Shown here piece by piece: positions 25,335 through 38,439 of a stretch of 64,000 nucleotides of DNA. The stretch is from Lunularia cruciata (taxonomy: Eukaryota > Streptophyta > Marchantiopsida > Lunulariales > Lunulariaceae): the NCBI GenBank assembly GCA_948567375.1, contig OX419756.1:2299001-2363000 (forward strand), in the 5' to 3' direction. How positions within the stretch are numbered: position 1 is the first letter of the stretch; each line of letters begins with the position of its first letter. The notes below the pieces were generated by a model, which saw only the letters and a program-made list of their open reading frames with translations, was not told the DNA's origin and did no database searches. Both the position numbers and the translations under genes were made by a program.

Positions 25335-28300
25335 ATGAGCGGAGGTGTAGGTTCACCCCCGGCTCGAGGAATGCTGCAGAATGAGAATGGTTCACCCCAA
25401 GATACTCCCGATAGTGTTGGCCGACAGCAATTTCGACGTTACAGGTGCGTGCTTAGTTGTGATTTGTAATTTGTGAGCTGGATAGTTAAGACATGTTTGT
25501 GAATCTCCGAGCAGTTTTTTTCTGAATCTGCATGAAAATGCGGCAACATTGGGGTAAATGTAAACAATCTCTCGTCACATTTTTCCTCTTTGCGCGGTGC
25601 AGGAAAAGACGATCGTCGATTGGGTTGTTTGCTGGGGTAGACGAGCGCAGGGGGGGATCTCCTCTTCCGTTTGGTGGTGCTTTTGGATCTCCTTCTGGTG
25701 AAAGATATGTTTCACCTCAGTCTCTGCCAGATGCATCACCCTGGGATCGCTGGGATTCAGCTGGAGAGGATTCGAAGACTCCTATTCCTAGAAAGCTTTT
25801 TAGCGCAGGTGAAATTGGTGGCTTAGCCGACCTGGCCGATGGTATGAATACTCCCGGCAGCCGTGCACGCACTCCTAGCAACCAAGAGCAGCAGAGAAGA
25901 ATCACATCCAGACCTAGTCCTCATTCTTCGCCTGTGATTTTGAAACTTGTCAAGAAGGTAATGCTCTAACCAGTAATTGAAGATTCATTCGTTTTCCGAG
26001 TTATAATCTTGTAGCAATTTGAAATGAACACAGGGGCAAATTCTGCAAGTATGTGCAGCTGTATTGGGTGCATTTTGGTATATAAGATTATTATTAAGCA
26101 CAACATATTCAAAGAAACTTAATTCAGAACAAAGTGAAGCACAATGCAATATGTAATCAACAGACAAAACGTGGTAAAAATTTTTAAAGTACGCTATCGC
26201 ACAGAACCAGCTAAATACCGGAAAACAATTTTCATTCGTGTCATCTTTTAACGAGAAAATCACTTGGAGAGGATTTGCTAAAGCAGCAACGGGGGCTCTA
26301 AGTCGCTTTTTCTTTGTTCAGGAAGACCAATCCGAAGTAACTGACAGTGCGGAGGAGTCATTTGCGCGTTTTGCTGGAATTCTGGATGCCACAATCCAAG
26401 GTCAACAGTCAATCTCTCAACCTTTGTTCAATGGTGCTCAACACGAACGCTGGGAGCAATTTTGGATAAGCTATAAAAGTTTACCTCTCTTCATGTGGTC
26501 CATCGTACTGAATATATGCAGGATCGTTCCCTTACTTTTGTGGTGTATGCTTACACTACGTAAGGTGCAGAGATGGATGCCGCGTATCTGTAGAGCTGGT
26601 TTCGGCCTCTTAAAATCACTGCACCGTTTTTGCATGCTGTCTTTTCTTCCCAATTTCGCTAGTTCACGCATTTCTACGCTTTAAAGGCTGTGGTTGTGAC
26701 TACTGGTTTAACTCAAGCTGCGTTTTCTACTCGTTTGAATTTGTGTGCAATATTCTGTCGAAGGGAGCCCCACCTTTCCATATGGACCGTTATGTTCTGT
26801 CGTTTCGTGCTGTATTTTACATGCTTGTACCTTAATAACACCCCTGAGACACCACAACACGCGGCTGAAATCTGTTGATATGTTTTCAGGCCACTATTCC
26901 TTCCCAGAGCTTATGCTACATTATGAAGCTGTATGTCGTGAGCTTGTGGATCTAGTCAGGTATGGATGGGCCGGTCTCTTAAAGTAATGGTTTATTCTTG
27001 TATGGCTTAAACCTTGAACTTCTACCTTTGTAGCTTCTGTATTCCAATATTTCCGTTCTTTCTTATATATCGGGTATGGTATTTGACTCGTACGCATGTG
27101 CAGGGCAGTTTAGGGTTTAGGGTTTAGGGTATGTGCAGGGCAGCTCATGAAATATAGAGTTTCATTTAACGATCTTCCTGACTAAATTTATAATCTTCAA
27201 GAACGGACCTAAAACTGCTTGTTAAAACTGCTGTGCTGCCAGGGAAGAAGCCTCAGAGACGCACAGAGTTACTGAGGATCGCTTGATGAGACAGAAGGCA
27301 CAAATGCTACACGGGGAAGCTGCAACCTGGTCTTTACTCTGGCATCTCTTTGGCAAGAGTATGAACATGGCCTACATGACCCTATTAATCACTGCACTTT
27401 TCTTATGAAGACATGTCAAGGAACTTTGTAGGAGAATGTTTTATAATAGAAGAAGTAATTTGATACTTGTCATGAAGAATGATCAACGCAAGTATCCACC
27501 GAGCTCAACTTACAGCGTCTGGTTGTACGTGCAGGTACTGAATATATGTACGTGGAAGATACAAATAATGTAATTGCTACACCTTTCTCCTCTCCATAGT
27601 TTGGAGCCCTTACCGAAGCCACTTTTAAGTTCTCAAATCAGGTTTCTTGCATATGGCAGGCCACATCTGAGGAGGACGCTTGTGAGTTTATCTCGACTGA
27701 TCCAAGCGCCCAACAATGCTCACGTATTGTTCAATGGCTTGAATCACTTGCTTCAAAGGAGCTCGATTACGAGAAAAAAGTACGTGCTGTGGTTTATCTC
27801 GATATGTATACGACAAGATATATAAGCCTTTTCTGTCAAGAACATGTTTAATGACAAGAGAACCACTTGTAGAAGTATTCTTTCAGTCGTAAACGCAGAA
27901 GAGCTTTTCTGCCCCTCCTGTGGAATGTAAACGTAAAGAAACAGTATTCAGCACTGACGGTTATGCTTCCAGCACAAGGGTTGGTATGCCGGATCTTATG
28001 CCCAAAAGCTTGGAGTATGGCGACATACCCAAAGCGCTATCAGGAAGAAGACAGGTGGTCTTGTCCAACATCTAGATCCTGATGCCCCTTCTCGAGAGCA
28101 GGCCCATCTTCATCCGGAAGACCAGGTTATTCACTTCAAATTTTGTAGAGTCCCCACACTTGTAAGCGCGAGCTATGTTTATCATCTGTATGATATCGTT
28201 CGAATAGTTTTTAGCAAATATGTACACCATAGGTAGCACCGCATTCTTGCCTCCCTGGGTAATTGACAGTTCTGAAGATTTTTACTTTGTCACTGTAAAT

Positions 28301-31300
28301 GTCAGAGTCAGTCCGGTCAGACGTGGCTATGGAATTGGTTTGTTTACAACGGGTCCTATATTCCATTACTCAAATATGTACACCTTAGGTCGATATATTG
28401 GAAGATATAGAAAATCATTTATTAAACTCCAAGCATGGTAGGGTCGATCAGAAGGTCAACGTGTCATGAATTCTGCAGGTTATCAGTTGTTTCCCTGTGA
28501 AATAATCACGTCCTGCTGTCCTGTCCATTCCAACAAGTCGAGATGATTTATTTTAATTAGATATGCACAGAGTCCAACGTGCCAATGACAGTGTTTCCTG
28601 CTAGCAGAAGTTGGAAGAAAGTCTTTTGGAGGATGTCTGGAAGCTACTTCTAGCAGGAAGATTGGAAGAAGCTCAAGACCTTTGTCGATCGGCTGGCCAG
28701 GTAGCCATCATCTCTCCGTGGTGTTTTAGTAGGGTCATCTTCTGTGCATTGAGGTTCTGCTGTGTTTAAGTATATCAACTAGTATCCACCTTAGACGTGG
28801 TTTATCGTTCTTAAAATGGCTTCTGCTGCCATTTCACATATACTCATTACTCCATCTCTTCGTGATGGAGTACATTTTCGCTTCGCTCTCGTTACCCTGT
28901 TACACTTCGACAGGTTTCTGCAGCCACACCATCCTATAGCTCTCACTTTGTTCCACTCCTCCATTCCCCAGCTAATTCCCTCCCTATTATTTTTCCTTTG
29001 CTCTTTGCCTGATTCATGGGACCTCTTGTGTATACAGTGTTCCTACCCGACTCCAGCCCACGTTTTTAATTTTGATCGTTCACGCACTGGCAGTCTTTTC
29101 CATAGCGTTACCTATTTCTTGCAGTTGTTTGCGTAGAGTTCTCGATGTCATGGTGGTTTACTAGTCTGTTAGCCATATGTTATTCTCAATTTGTTTCAAT
29201 TATGCCTTTGCTTCAAGTTACATTCGATGCATTCTACCTTATGGATTTCAAGCATTGTGAATCATGTACATTTTGCTTACCAATCATTTGCACTTCATGA
29301 GTTCTGGATAACCCATTCTGGGAACGGCTTCTGTTCTCCTATACCTATATACTCATTACTCCATCAGGAATGTCTCGATTTCTTCCATCATCTTACTCAT
29401 GTGGATTCTTTTCTTTCTGGACTGATCCTCATTATGCGGTTAAGACTCCAGCGGTTAGTTATTTGCCTGCACTTCTGCTTACCCTTTCTTTCCACACTTC
29501 CACTTCTGTTCTTTTTGACATTCCCACTACTTTTGAGCGGCACTTTAGGGGAGCAACCGAGTTTGCCTTGGCACTCATGAGTTTTCGAGCAGAAATTTGG
29601 TATGATGGGTACTGACAATTGCTCAGCTACTTCAACACTGCGTGAGGCACTGATGAAGTTGCAGGTGTTTTCGTGAAGTTTTACTATGGCCACCTTCTGC
29701 TTCCCTTTGCTGTTTAGCGGCTCAGGACTCAAGCATCCATAGTGCTTGTTGCGATATACTTCATATCCTGTCCTATTTTGCTTCGCCCTCGTTACCCTGT
29801 TACACTTCGACAGGTTTCTGCAGCCACACCATCCTATAGCTCTCGCATTGTTCCACTCCTCCATTCCCCAGCTAATTCCCTCCCTATTATTTTTCCTTCG
29901 CTCTTTGCCTGATTCCTGGGTTTGACCTCTCGTGTATACAGTGTTCCGACCCGACTCCACCCACGTTTTTAATTTTTATCGTTCACGCACTGCTTACTGG
30001 CAGTCTTTTACATAGCGTTTCCTATTTCTCGCTTTCATTTGCATAGAGTTCTCTATTTCACGTTTGTTTACTAGTCTGTTAGCCATATGTTATTCTCAAT
30101 TTGTATCAATCATGCCTTTGCTTCAAGTTACATTTGATGCATTCTACCTTATGGATTTCTCACTATTCTAGCATTGTGAATCATGTACATCTTGCTTACC
30201 GATCATTTGACTTCCTGAGTTCTGGATAACCCGTTCTGGGAACGTCTTCTGTTCTCATATACCTATATACTCATTACTCAATATACCACCTAGTATCCAT
30301 CTAAGATGAACTGGTACTTAGCGGAATCTGCTGTTGCGCTGTTAAATTATTTTGTTCTCGTCGTTTTGGTCAATCATTTGTCCATTGTGCATCCATTTTA
30401 GGCCTGTTTACCTTCATTCAACGTAGCTGCAGTTCTTCTGACATGCCGCCATTTTCTTATCCTCGAATTTCAAGCAGACATTATTGCAGCCTTTGTTGAA
30501 GCAAAACGTTGCCGTCTGTTCTTTACGCTACTGCATACTAATGACATAAATTTGACTGCAGGCATGGAGGGCAGCTAGTTTGGGAGGTTGTGGTGAACTC
30601 GGACCCTCACCTTCTGTGGAGGCATGGAGGCGCAAATCCAGAGACTTGAGCCTCCGAGCAGATGGTAGAGGGAGGGACCGATGTTTGCAGGCAGTTGAAT
30701 TAGAGAGTGGTGCCGGCCATCAGCGTCGTCTTTGGAAATGGGCTTGTTTTTCTGCATCCGATGTAAGTCAACCCCTTTGTTTTGCGGATAAGCTTGCTAT
30801 GTCTTCTAGAGTGTAAATACTATAGCTAGATCTGACTTCTATTAAAGGTAAAATATTTGCATCGGATTGCCTAGTCTTAGATGTTGGAACGTAATCCAAT
30901 GTTGTCGTGAGCTGCTATCAACGTTCAAATTTTACGCATCAAGTTCGCTAATTTGTTGGGACTCAAACTGCAGAATATTGGGGAAAGCACGCATGAGTCA
31001 AAATACGAAGCTGCAATATTTGCATCGCAGTGTGGCAATGTGAGACGCATGCTGCCGGTGTGCTTCACTTGGGAGGTAACTTCTTCATTGTCGCTGTTAT
31101 CCACTTCTAGTAGAATAAATACGAAACGTCTGATACAATGCACGAAGCTGCAATATTTGTAGCAATGTAGCTACGTGAAACACATGCTGTCAGTGTGCTT
31201 CACTTGGGAGGTTCTACGTTGTCGCTGTTATCCACTGTCATTGCAAGAAATGATAAATATGCTTTTCTGCATTAAGTGATACTATGAATTGTTAGTTCCT

Positions 31301-34300
31301 GATTATCTACGGGGATTACTTTTGGTTGATTTCTGGTTCTTCTTTTCGTATAGGCTGCCTGCTGGGCAATGGTGAGGTCCTGGCTCGACGTCGAGGTGGA
31401 CCTCCAATTGAGTTCTGTTAAAGGTCTGAAGTCACTCGAAGAAATCGGTACTGAGAACACAGGTGGACCTGACCTTTGGCCACAGCAAGTTATCAGTCAG
31501 CAACCGCGAGACCTCCATTCCCTCTTCCAGAAACTTCTTACTGGGTATTCTTTGATCTCATCCACCGACAAGGAGCCTTACTTTTGGCGCATGACTAGTT
31601 TTAGTTTGATAAAAATCCGAAAGCTAGTCAGTCTCCCAATCTGCCCTTATATGGCATCTATGTCATGTATGTAACAATAAGTCGTTTATCTGAAAATTGT
31701 TGTTCATACTTCCTTTTTGCTACAACAGAGATCTTGTCAACGAAAATGTTCGAAGAAGCGGCAAAGAGCAACAGCGCCTCATTCAGGTTGTTTTAAGCTG
31801 AAAATTGCACTTTGAAAGATCCTTCTAGCCATACTTAAGGTTTTGTAGGCTCTTATCTTTCTAGCTCATAGGACAGGTGTCTCAAGTTCCTCTTGCAGCA
31901 TAGGGACACACGGAGCTTTTGCAGGGATCTTTTTGGTGGATATGGTTTTATAAATCCCTTCATATTTTGCATGTTCCAAGATCACGTTACCTTTTAGTTT
32001 TAGGGAAAAGATTACCTTACTCTCCGGGTGGGATATGGGGGCAGTAAATTTTTTTCCCTTGGCCAAAAGTATAAGGATTGCTATTGCTACATTGATATCT
32101 TTTCCTTCCTCTTTAAATTAAAGGCTGTCTGAATAACCATGCCCAACATAATGAAATTTTGATCTTGACAACTGCATGTACGCGTATATATGTGTCTCGT
32201 TCAGATGGACCTCATGCTTGGAGATATCGTGCAGCTTCTCGATTTGCTAAGAACGTGGATAGCTCCTCAAGATATAAGGGACAGGTCAAGGTAACAATAT
32301 ACATTTATTTTTTGTTGGTAGAGGGTTGTGCTGTATTTGTGATGACGATCCCGTGATCAACTTCGCATCCTGTCAGACAGAGACTGTTGTTGTAATTCTT
32401 GATAAACGCCAGTTGCAGAGTGTTTTAGATCGCTTCCGGAAGTTTTCAGAAGGAATGAAGCTACGTATTTTGCAAAATCTCGACTTTGAATCCGCCAAGC
32501 AAAGAACTTGAGCGATAACATATCGTATTGAAATATGATGTGTCTGATCAACTTTTGACGCTCCTATTGATGCTTCACAGGCCGCACGGTCATCCACAGA
32601 TGATTCGCTTCGGAGCACATTTGGTTTTGGTTTTGCGATATATATTGACCGATGAAATCAAAGAACAGTTCAAGGAGAAACTCTGGTTAATTGGTGACTT
32701 GATTCTCAATACGTAAGTTTCGATCCCTTTTTTTTTCTCACCTTTTTGCTATCATTTCCATTTGCATTAGCCACACGAACTTGGCACATAAGTTCTGTTC
32801 TCAAGCCTTTACCTTGATTATATATCTCACGGAATTGCTCTATATGGTACTCTCGAATTGTGGTTTTGTATTCTATAGAGCAGTTGCCATGGACCAAGCA
32901 GCAAGGAAGAGGTATATGATCCTAACCAGCAGAAATTTCTTGGCCCCAGAGAAAACTGATGCTACTTATCTCCGTGGTGCAGCTACGCCATCTTTCTTTT
33001 CACGCAGCGGAAAGAAGAGCTCGTTGGTGTATATGCATCGCAGCTAGCACCACACCTGTGTGTGGAGTTATATGTACATATGATGGACCTTCGAGAGAAT
33101 GAAAGGTTAGTGAAACTCCTCTCGACTTTCCAGTGGATTGCTTCTCGTCGGCATTGCAGCCCCTTCTATCTTTCTAGGCATACTAGGGGCTCAAGCTAAA
33201 CAAAGGTTGCTGGCCACCAGTGACAGAAATGATTGAGTGGTTAGCTCACGTTATAGAATGCGGTTCCAGAACTGTGGTTTGCGTAGCATAAGTCTCATCT
33301 CCATATATTATGATAAGCATTTTTGGACGTCCACTTGTGAACTTATGTAGCTTGCTGGGCTAGAACTTTAGTTTAACTGCAATGAAGGTCCCAGACCACT
33401 ACTTAAAAATTACTTTCTCAAGTTTGTGTGTATCTCCATATGACACGTCTTTTGTTGCAGTGTGCCAGTCAAGTACAAAATATTCAAGTCAGCTATAGAG
33501 TATCTGCCTTTCATTTCAGACGATGGAACAAAGGGCAGTTTCTCTGACATTGTTTCAAGGTACATGTTTCATCGTTGGTAAACTTAGATTGGCATTTCTC
33601 CTAGACACATAAAATTTGCTGGTTTGAATAAGTAATTAGTCTTCATACACGATGAGAGTTAACCTAGATACAGAGGATTTGGTGGTTAAGTCTTATTCTC
33701 TTCACGTAATTAGTTTTCATGCACGACATGAATTTTTTTTTGAACGCATATACAGATGGTTGGGTCGATGGAACCTGCGCCTGCCCAGTCTGGAAAGTTT
33801 CTAAAGCTGTAGTCGTTCAGGGACTCATTTTTGCATTACTTGTATAACTCTATAGCTTGGATTGCAACCGACGGGCCTTGGGAGAGTATGAGCCGTAACT
33901 TGCAGCTCGCTAAATTCCATTATTTTCTGTTTTTGACGTCTTTAACAGAGTTCTAAGCAAGTCACGAGATATTAAGCCTGACTCACTATACCCTGCAAAG
34001 GTGGAGACCACAGGACAACGACATCAAACATTTCGGAAGGCACACGCAGTGCAATGGCTCTGCTTTTTACCACCTTCAAGCCTATCGAATGTTGAAATTT
34101 TACGAGCAGAATTACTCGCCCGGGCTCTAGAATATAGGTAATCCAGGAGGACAATTAGCATTATTCGAGGAATCTCCATGTTGTTTCTCCCGGTTGGAGG
34201 TCTTAAGACGTTTTGCCACGGGAATTTCTGGTCTTTGCGACGTCTTCTTGGGGAATTACGGGGCTAAGTGGGCCTCAAGGTTATTATACTTATCAAGATC

Positions 34301-36765
34301 ATAATTTCGTCTTCCACATTTGCTATGGTGCTGAAGGCTGACATCTTGTAAGAGATGGAACCTTGCACCTGACCAGTAAGAAGTAACTAACTTGGTGCAG
34401 TTGTTCTGTATAACAGCAATGTCTTATTCCGAGAGTACTCTCTCAGCTCCCTATGGAGAACCCCGGAGATGCCTGTCGGAGCCCATGTATTGTTAGGTCA
34501 CCTAGCAGAACCTCTGAACCAACCAACTGAAGCTCTACTCTCCTTGGACCAGCATCGAGTACAAGAGAATCTCCAGGAATTCGAAGAATGGGTTAGTAAA
34601 TAGACATTTTCTTCTGATGTGTATTTTAGTGCCTTGATGTATACAAGGCGCTTTCTGCCTTCTCTTTCTTCTTGTTGCATGCTCTTTGTGGGTTTGGCAT
34701 TTTATTACTTCGTATGCTGTCTGGGCAAGCGTTGTATAAAGTCAAAAAGATGATGAGCTACTTCTAATTTTGCATGAATGTGCAGAGGGAATATTATGCC
34801 TGTGATGCTCTTTATAGAAACTGGCTAAAAATCGAACAAGGAAATGCAACAGTACCAACCGAGGAGCTTTCTTCGGATGAAAAGGAACGTGCTGCTACTG
34901 CAGCCCAGCAAGCCCTTGATGCTGCATCGTCACTGTTACGGAGTAAGCATTAAGAACTGTGATAATATTTGTTCTATTTAAGTACCTAGCGTACATAATA
35001 TGCAAAGGTCTGATGTGCATATTGGGATTCTCCTCTTTGCTTAATACATGCGTGGACTGACCTGTGCTTTTCCGATTTTATGTATTCCTTGGCAAAATAT
35101 TCTGGAAGGTGTTATAGCCTCCTAAATCGCAAGGTTTTGAGGAACGTCATCCAGCTACGGTTTTCTGCATGTGACTGTGGATGCTTTATTCAGGAAATGG
35201 TGGTATGTGGTTGGCTGGAGTGGATAATGCGGCTGACGATGAGCTCGCAGTGGAATGGCTTGAACTCCAATGCACTGGAATGTTGAGCTCATCCGTAGGT
35301 TTATCCTTGGTACCTGATGCAACTGTGTGCACAGCTCTGGTTGATGCCCTACATAGTTGTGGTGCAGATCAGGGTGTACAAAGGCAACTGACGGTAATCG
35401 AACTATGTTATGAGAAGCCTGTGTCAGTTTTGTTGGATATATTCTGAAGTATGACGAGAGTATTAAGCGGATGAATTGCTCAGTGAAGTGATAAGTGATA
35501 AGTGCCCCTGATGCTTGTGAAGTTCCTAAAATCGTTAGTCGTATAACTTGTACTTTGAACGCTCGTTGTCTGTCTGGTCGTCAAGTTCTTCTAGTTGACT
35601 TGTTCAATACGGACAACAGATTGCAGCGTTATTTTCGTCTCTCCTTACTTGGACGTTACTTAAACGTATGTTCTCCTCTCCTCGTAACGTGGTGTGGCAG
35701 GTGGACGTCTCAGCAAATGGGAAAGATGGAAGTTTAGTCGATATTTTTCTTCGTTGCCTACCAGTGAAAGGAGATGGGCTGGGCGCAAGCACAGAGTATG
35801 ATGGTGGTCTACTGGCATCCATCATGGCTTATGCTGTGAAAGGTACCCGTGCAAATGCTTGAAGCGTTGCATGTATTGTTGCAGACTTTCTAAATTAATG
35901 TTCATCTACCTGCAATATCAGTTGTATCCGGAAAGATGTACCAAGTCGAATCTCTTGTTTGCAGGAGAGCTGCCCCACTTTCGAGCTGGAATTGTATTAG
36001 AGATGTTGCGGTTGGATGCATGGTACTGCGATGGTGAAGGCTCCCAACAAAGTCAAGCTGGTTATATCGTGCAGGGCCTTTGTAGGCGGTCCTGCTTGCC
36101 AGAATTGATTCTTCGCGGCATGCAGGTCTGTCCGTATTCTATATGCCAGTATTTAGAGTTTGTTGGACGCATGATGTACAGGAAAGCGTTTATCCCTTGT
36201 TAAGTATAATGTTCCTTTTGGTGGATGTAAATCTCCCGTAAGAATTTTTCCTCAATATTATTCTGTTATATCTCCAGGTGAAGGTTGCCCTTGCAGCTGA
36301 ATTTGGTGAACTAGATGAAGACGAGAATGATATGCTGGAGATAGTTGCCTCCAAGGAGTTCGAACTATATCAGCTTTTCAGCCAGAGACAACTTCAGGTA
36401 TAATCTCTTGTTTGTTTTCAGACCAGACCTTACGTGGAGAACTCCGCCACACTCGCGAGTTAACCGAGAGAGTTGTGTAAACACAAAGACGTAAAGGCTA
36501 CAGAGTAACGAAGTGTTAAAACCCTTGGAACCTTGTTAGCAAAATGACGTTATGCCATGCTTACTACATTTGCCGGTCCCCATGAAGAAATTTGTGAATC
36601 AACATGCACAGGCTGTGCACTGTTCAAATAGGATTGGCTCTGAATCAATCAATGTATGCGCAGGAGCTTTTGCAATTTGAGCGACGCAGTAGAATATACA
36701 CTCTGGAAGTTGCGGAAGCCCCCAGATCACGAGATCTCTCTGCAAAAGATATGCAGACGAACTAA
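25335..36765 (+). CDS. NUP107: Nuclear pore complex protein NUP107 (spliced gene, complete)
   Basis: NUP107 is a scaffold subunit of the Nup107-160 Y-complex of the nuclear pore. Exons read by splice sites and phase: 25335-25444, 25603-25957, 26322-26400, 26890-26959, 27243-27358, 27493-27524 (tentative), 27660-27779, 27973-28125, 28608-28700, 30562-30762, 30974-31075, 31354-31544, 31729-31786, 32205-32290, 32581-32712, 32983-33105, 33461-33559, 33949-34137, 34417-34591, 34786-34942, 35194-35393, 35701-35842, 35965-36125, 36278-36397, 36664-36765. The product is about 1121 residues, close to the Arabidopsis protein. Diagnostic matches to it include QFRRYRKR near the N-terminus, DRLMRQKAQ, QQPRDL, HPQMIRFGAHLVLVLR, MPVGAHVLL, GLCRRSCLPELILR and FSQRQLQE near the C-terminus. 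Phases agree throughout; the only uncertain join is around the sixth exon, which has a poor acceptor. The first intron follows the conserved QFRRYR block, and the largest intron (28701-30561) holds a long internal duplication. Confidence 0.95.
27096..27143 (+). repeat. Three telomere-type repeats flanked by a 13-bp direct duplication
   Basis: Within a NUP107 intron, 27109-27129 is three perfect TTTAGGG units. The 13-mer ATGTGCAGGGCAG stands on both sides, at 27096-27108 and 27131-27143. A short telomeric insert between a duplicated host sequence fits repair of a staggered break with capture of telomeric sequence. The repeats and duplication are seen directly; the mechanism is inferred. Confidence 0.85.
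28876..30280. repeat. Long direct duplication in the largest NUP107 intron
   Basis: About 500 bases from 28876 to 29370 recur at 29776-30280, offset by about 900 bases, with high identity by eye (shared blocks 'tacacttcgacaggtttctg', 'gctaattccctccctatta', 'tagccatatgttattctcaa'). The phrase 'atatactcattact' marks both ends of the copies. Both copies are non-coding; the long minus-strand reading frame across the second copy is not convincing as a gene. Confidence 0.85.
31130..31245 (+). pseudogene. Decayed tandem copy of a NUP107 exon
   Basis: The sequence 31143-31211 repeats the second half of the exon ending at 31075 (AAIFASQCGNVRRMLP part) together with the start of its following intron ('gtcgctgttatccact'). 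The copy has lost about 6 bases relative to the exon, reads into stop codons in the NUP107 frame and lacks a convincing donor, because 'gggaggtt' replaces 'gggaggtaac'. It is probably skipped as part of the intron. This is a local tandem duplication of one exon border that then decayed. Confidence 0.75.
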
Positions 36766-37700
36766 ATTGTACATTGTCGATAGTTCTGTGATATAAAGTT
36801 CGGGAATTAAGTGATCCTCAGGTGAGTTTTCCTCCGGACTACTTTGTGAAGACTAAAGTATGTTTTTGGAGTATCGTTTGTTATGTGCTTGCTTTATGGG
36901 AATTCCTAGTGAAGGACTTGGGCGTTTGGCATAACTTAGAACCAGATCATTTAGGTTTAGCACCTAATGATAGTTCAAAGGCATGAACTTCCCATGTCTA
37001 CACCAAGAATGAGAACCCCCCATCTTTCCTTGTGATAGCATATGACCTTTCACTAACGATAAATTTGTATGATTGTCCTTCATAGTAGTTAATGTGAATC
37101 AGACCCGGTAAGGTTTGAAGGCCAACGGACCTGTGTCACAACCACTAAGAAATGTGGCTCAGCTGTGTCGCGAGTTTTGACAATCTGCACAGATTATACG
37201 TGACACGCGGGGCTATTTAGATAGAAAAGTTTTGAGTACCTTATCTTCAGAATGTAGTTGGGCCACGAGTATTTGTAGTGGAGAAAATCTTAGAAGCAGT
37301 TCAGTTCTAGGGACGCGGATTCTATGTTGCGACCTCCTTTAAGATCGTCACGAGGGAGTCATCTACTGTAGGAGAGACGGTGTACCGTGTGACACCTGCC
37401 TCGCTGATGAGAGCAGGTATTTCTAGGACGTGGACATCATGAGTTCCCCTTAATGAGAAGGGATCTGATCACCTACTCGACCTGAATAGGAAACTTATCT
37501 TGATTTGGGTGTCGAAGCTCTCAGCAAGGAGGTGCATTGTACTTGCTCATTTCATGAATACTTTTCAAATGTATGATACTACCTTGTTCGCTATGGCAGA
37601 ATTCAAAACTCTTTTCTCTTCATAAGGCACCTTGTCCGTTTCCTTGTAACAAATATGCCGGCGAGATCGTGTGACAACCATGACTTTGCCCTCATGGTAA

Positions 37701-38439
37701 CCTTGAAACGTGTGATGGAATCTTGTTAAATGTATTTTGATATAGCTTCTTTTCCGTGCCGAAATTCTCCTCTTCTGTCATATTCATCCGTCTTACTGGA
37801 CGACATGGAGGAGTAATGGATCAGGGGTTGCAATTATCACGAGGGCTTCTAAAAGGATATCAGCCTTGAGTATATCATCTTTTCTCTGCGGTATGTTTTG
37901 TGTGAGCTTGTTCAATACCTTTTGTCCTAGTCTTCTTCATTCACATCATTCCGTGAAGAGGATCAAACCCTATGGTTCCACTTTCCTCGCAGGCAGCAAA
38001 ATGCCACCTGACGAGCTATGTGCACCACAAAAGTTTTAGATACAGACTGAGAATCATTTGTTCAAACCTTGAAACTGTGATGGAATCCTGTTAAATCTAT
38101 TTTGACATAGCTTCATTTCCGTGCCGAAATTCTCCTCTTCTGCCATATTCACCCGTCTTACTGGACGACATGAAGGATTAATGCTTCAGGGCCTGCAATT
38201 ATCACCAGGGCTCTTAAAAGGATATCAGCCTTGAGAGTACTTGTAATCTTTTCTCTGCGGTACGTTTTGTGTGAGCTTGTTCAATACCTTTTGTCCTAAG
38301 TCTTCTTCATTCACATCATTCCGTGAAGAGGATCAAACCCTATGGTTCCACTTTCCTCGCAGGCAGCAAAATCCCACCTGACGAGCTATGTGCACCACAA
38401 AAGTTTTAGATACAGACTGAGAATCATTTGTTCAAACCC
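37701..38439. repeat. Two-copy tandem duplication, unit about 366 bp
   Basis: The unit starting 'ccttgaaac' at 37701 is followed head to tail by a second at 38067 that ends near 38439. Most positions match by eye, including the end of each unit (from 'ctgacgagctatgtgcacc' to 'ttgttcaaacc'). Confidence 0.9.

Noticed and set aside
29397-29960. 187-residue minus-strand reading frame inside the largest NUP107 intron
   Set aside because: It overlaps the duplicated intron block, has low-complexity basic composition and no recognisable domain, and the equivalent frame is not kept in the first copy.
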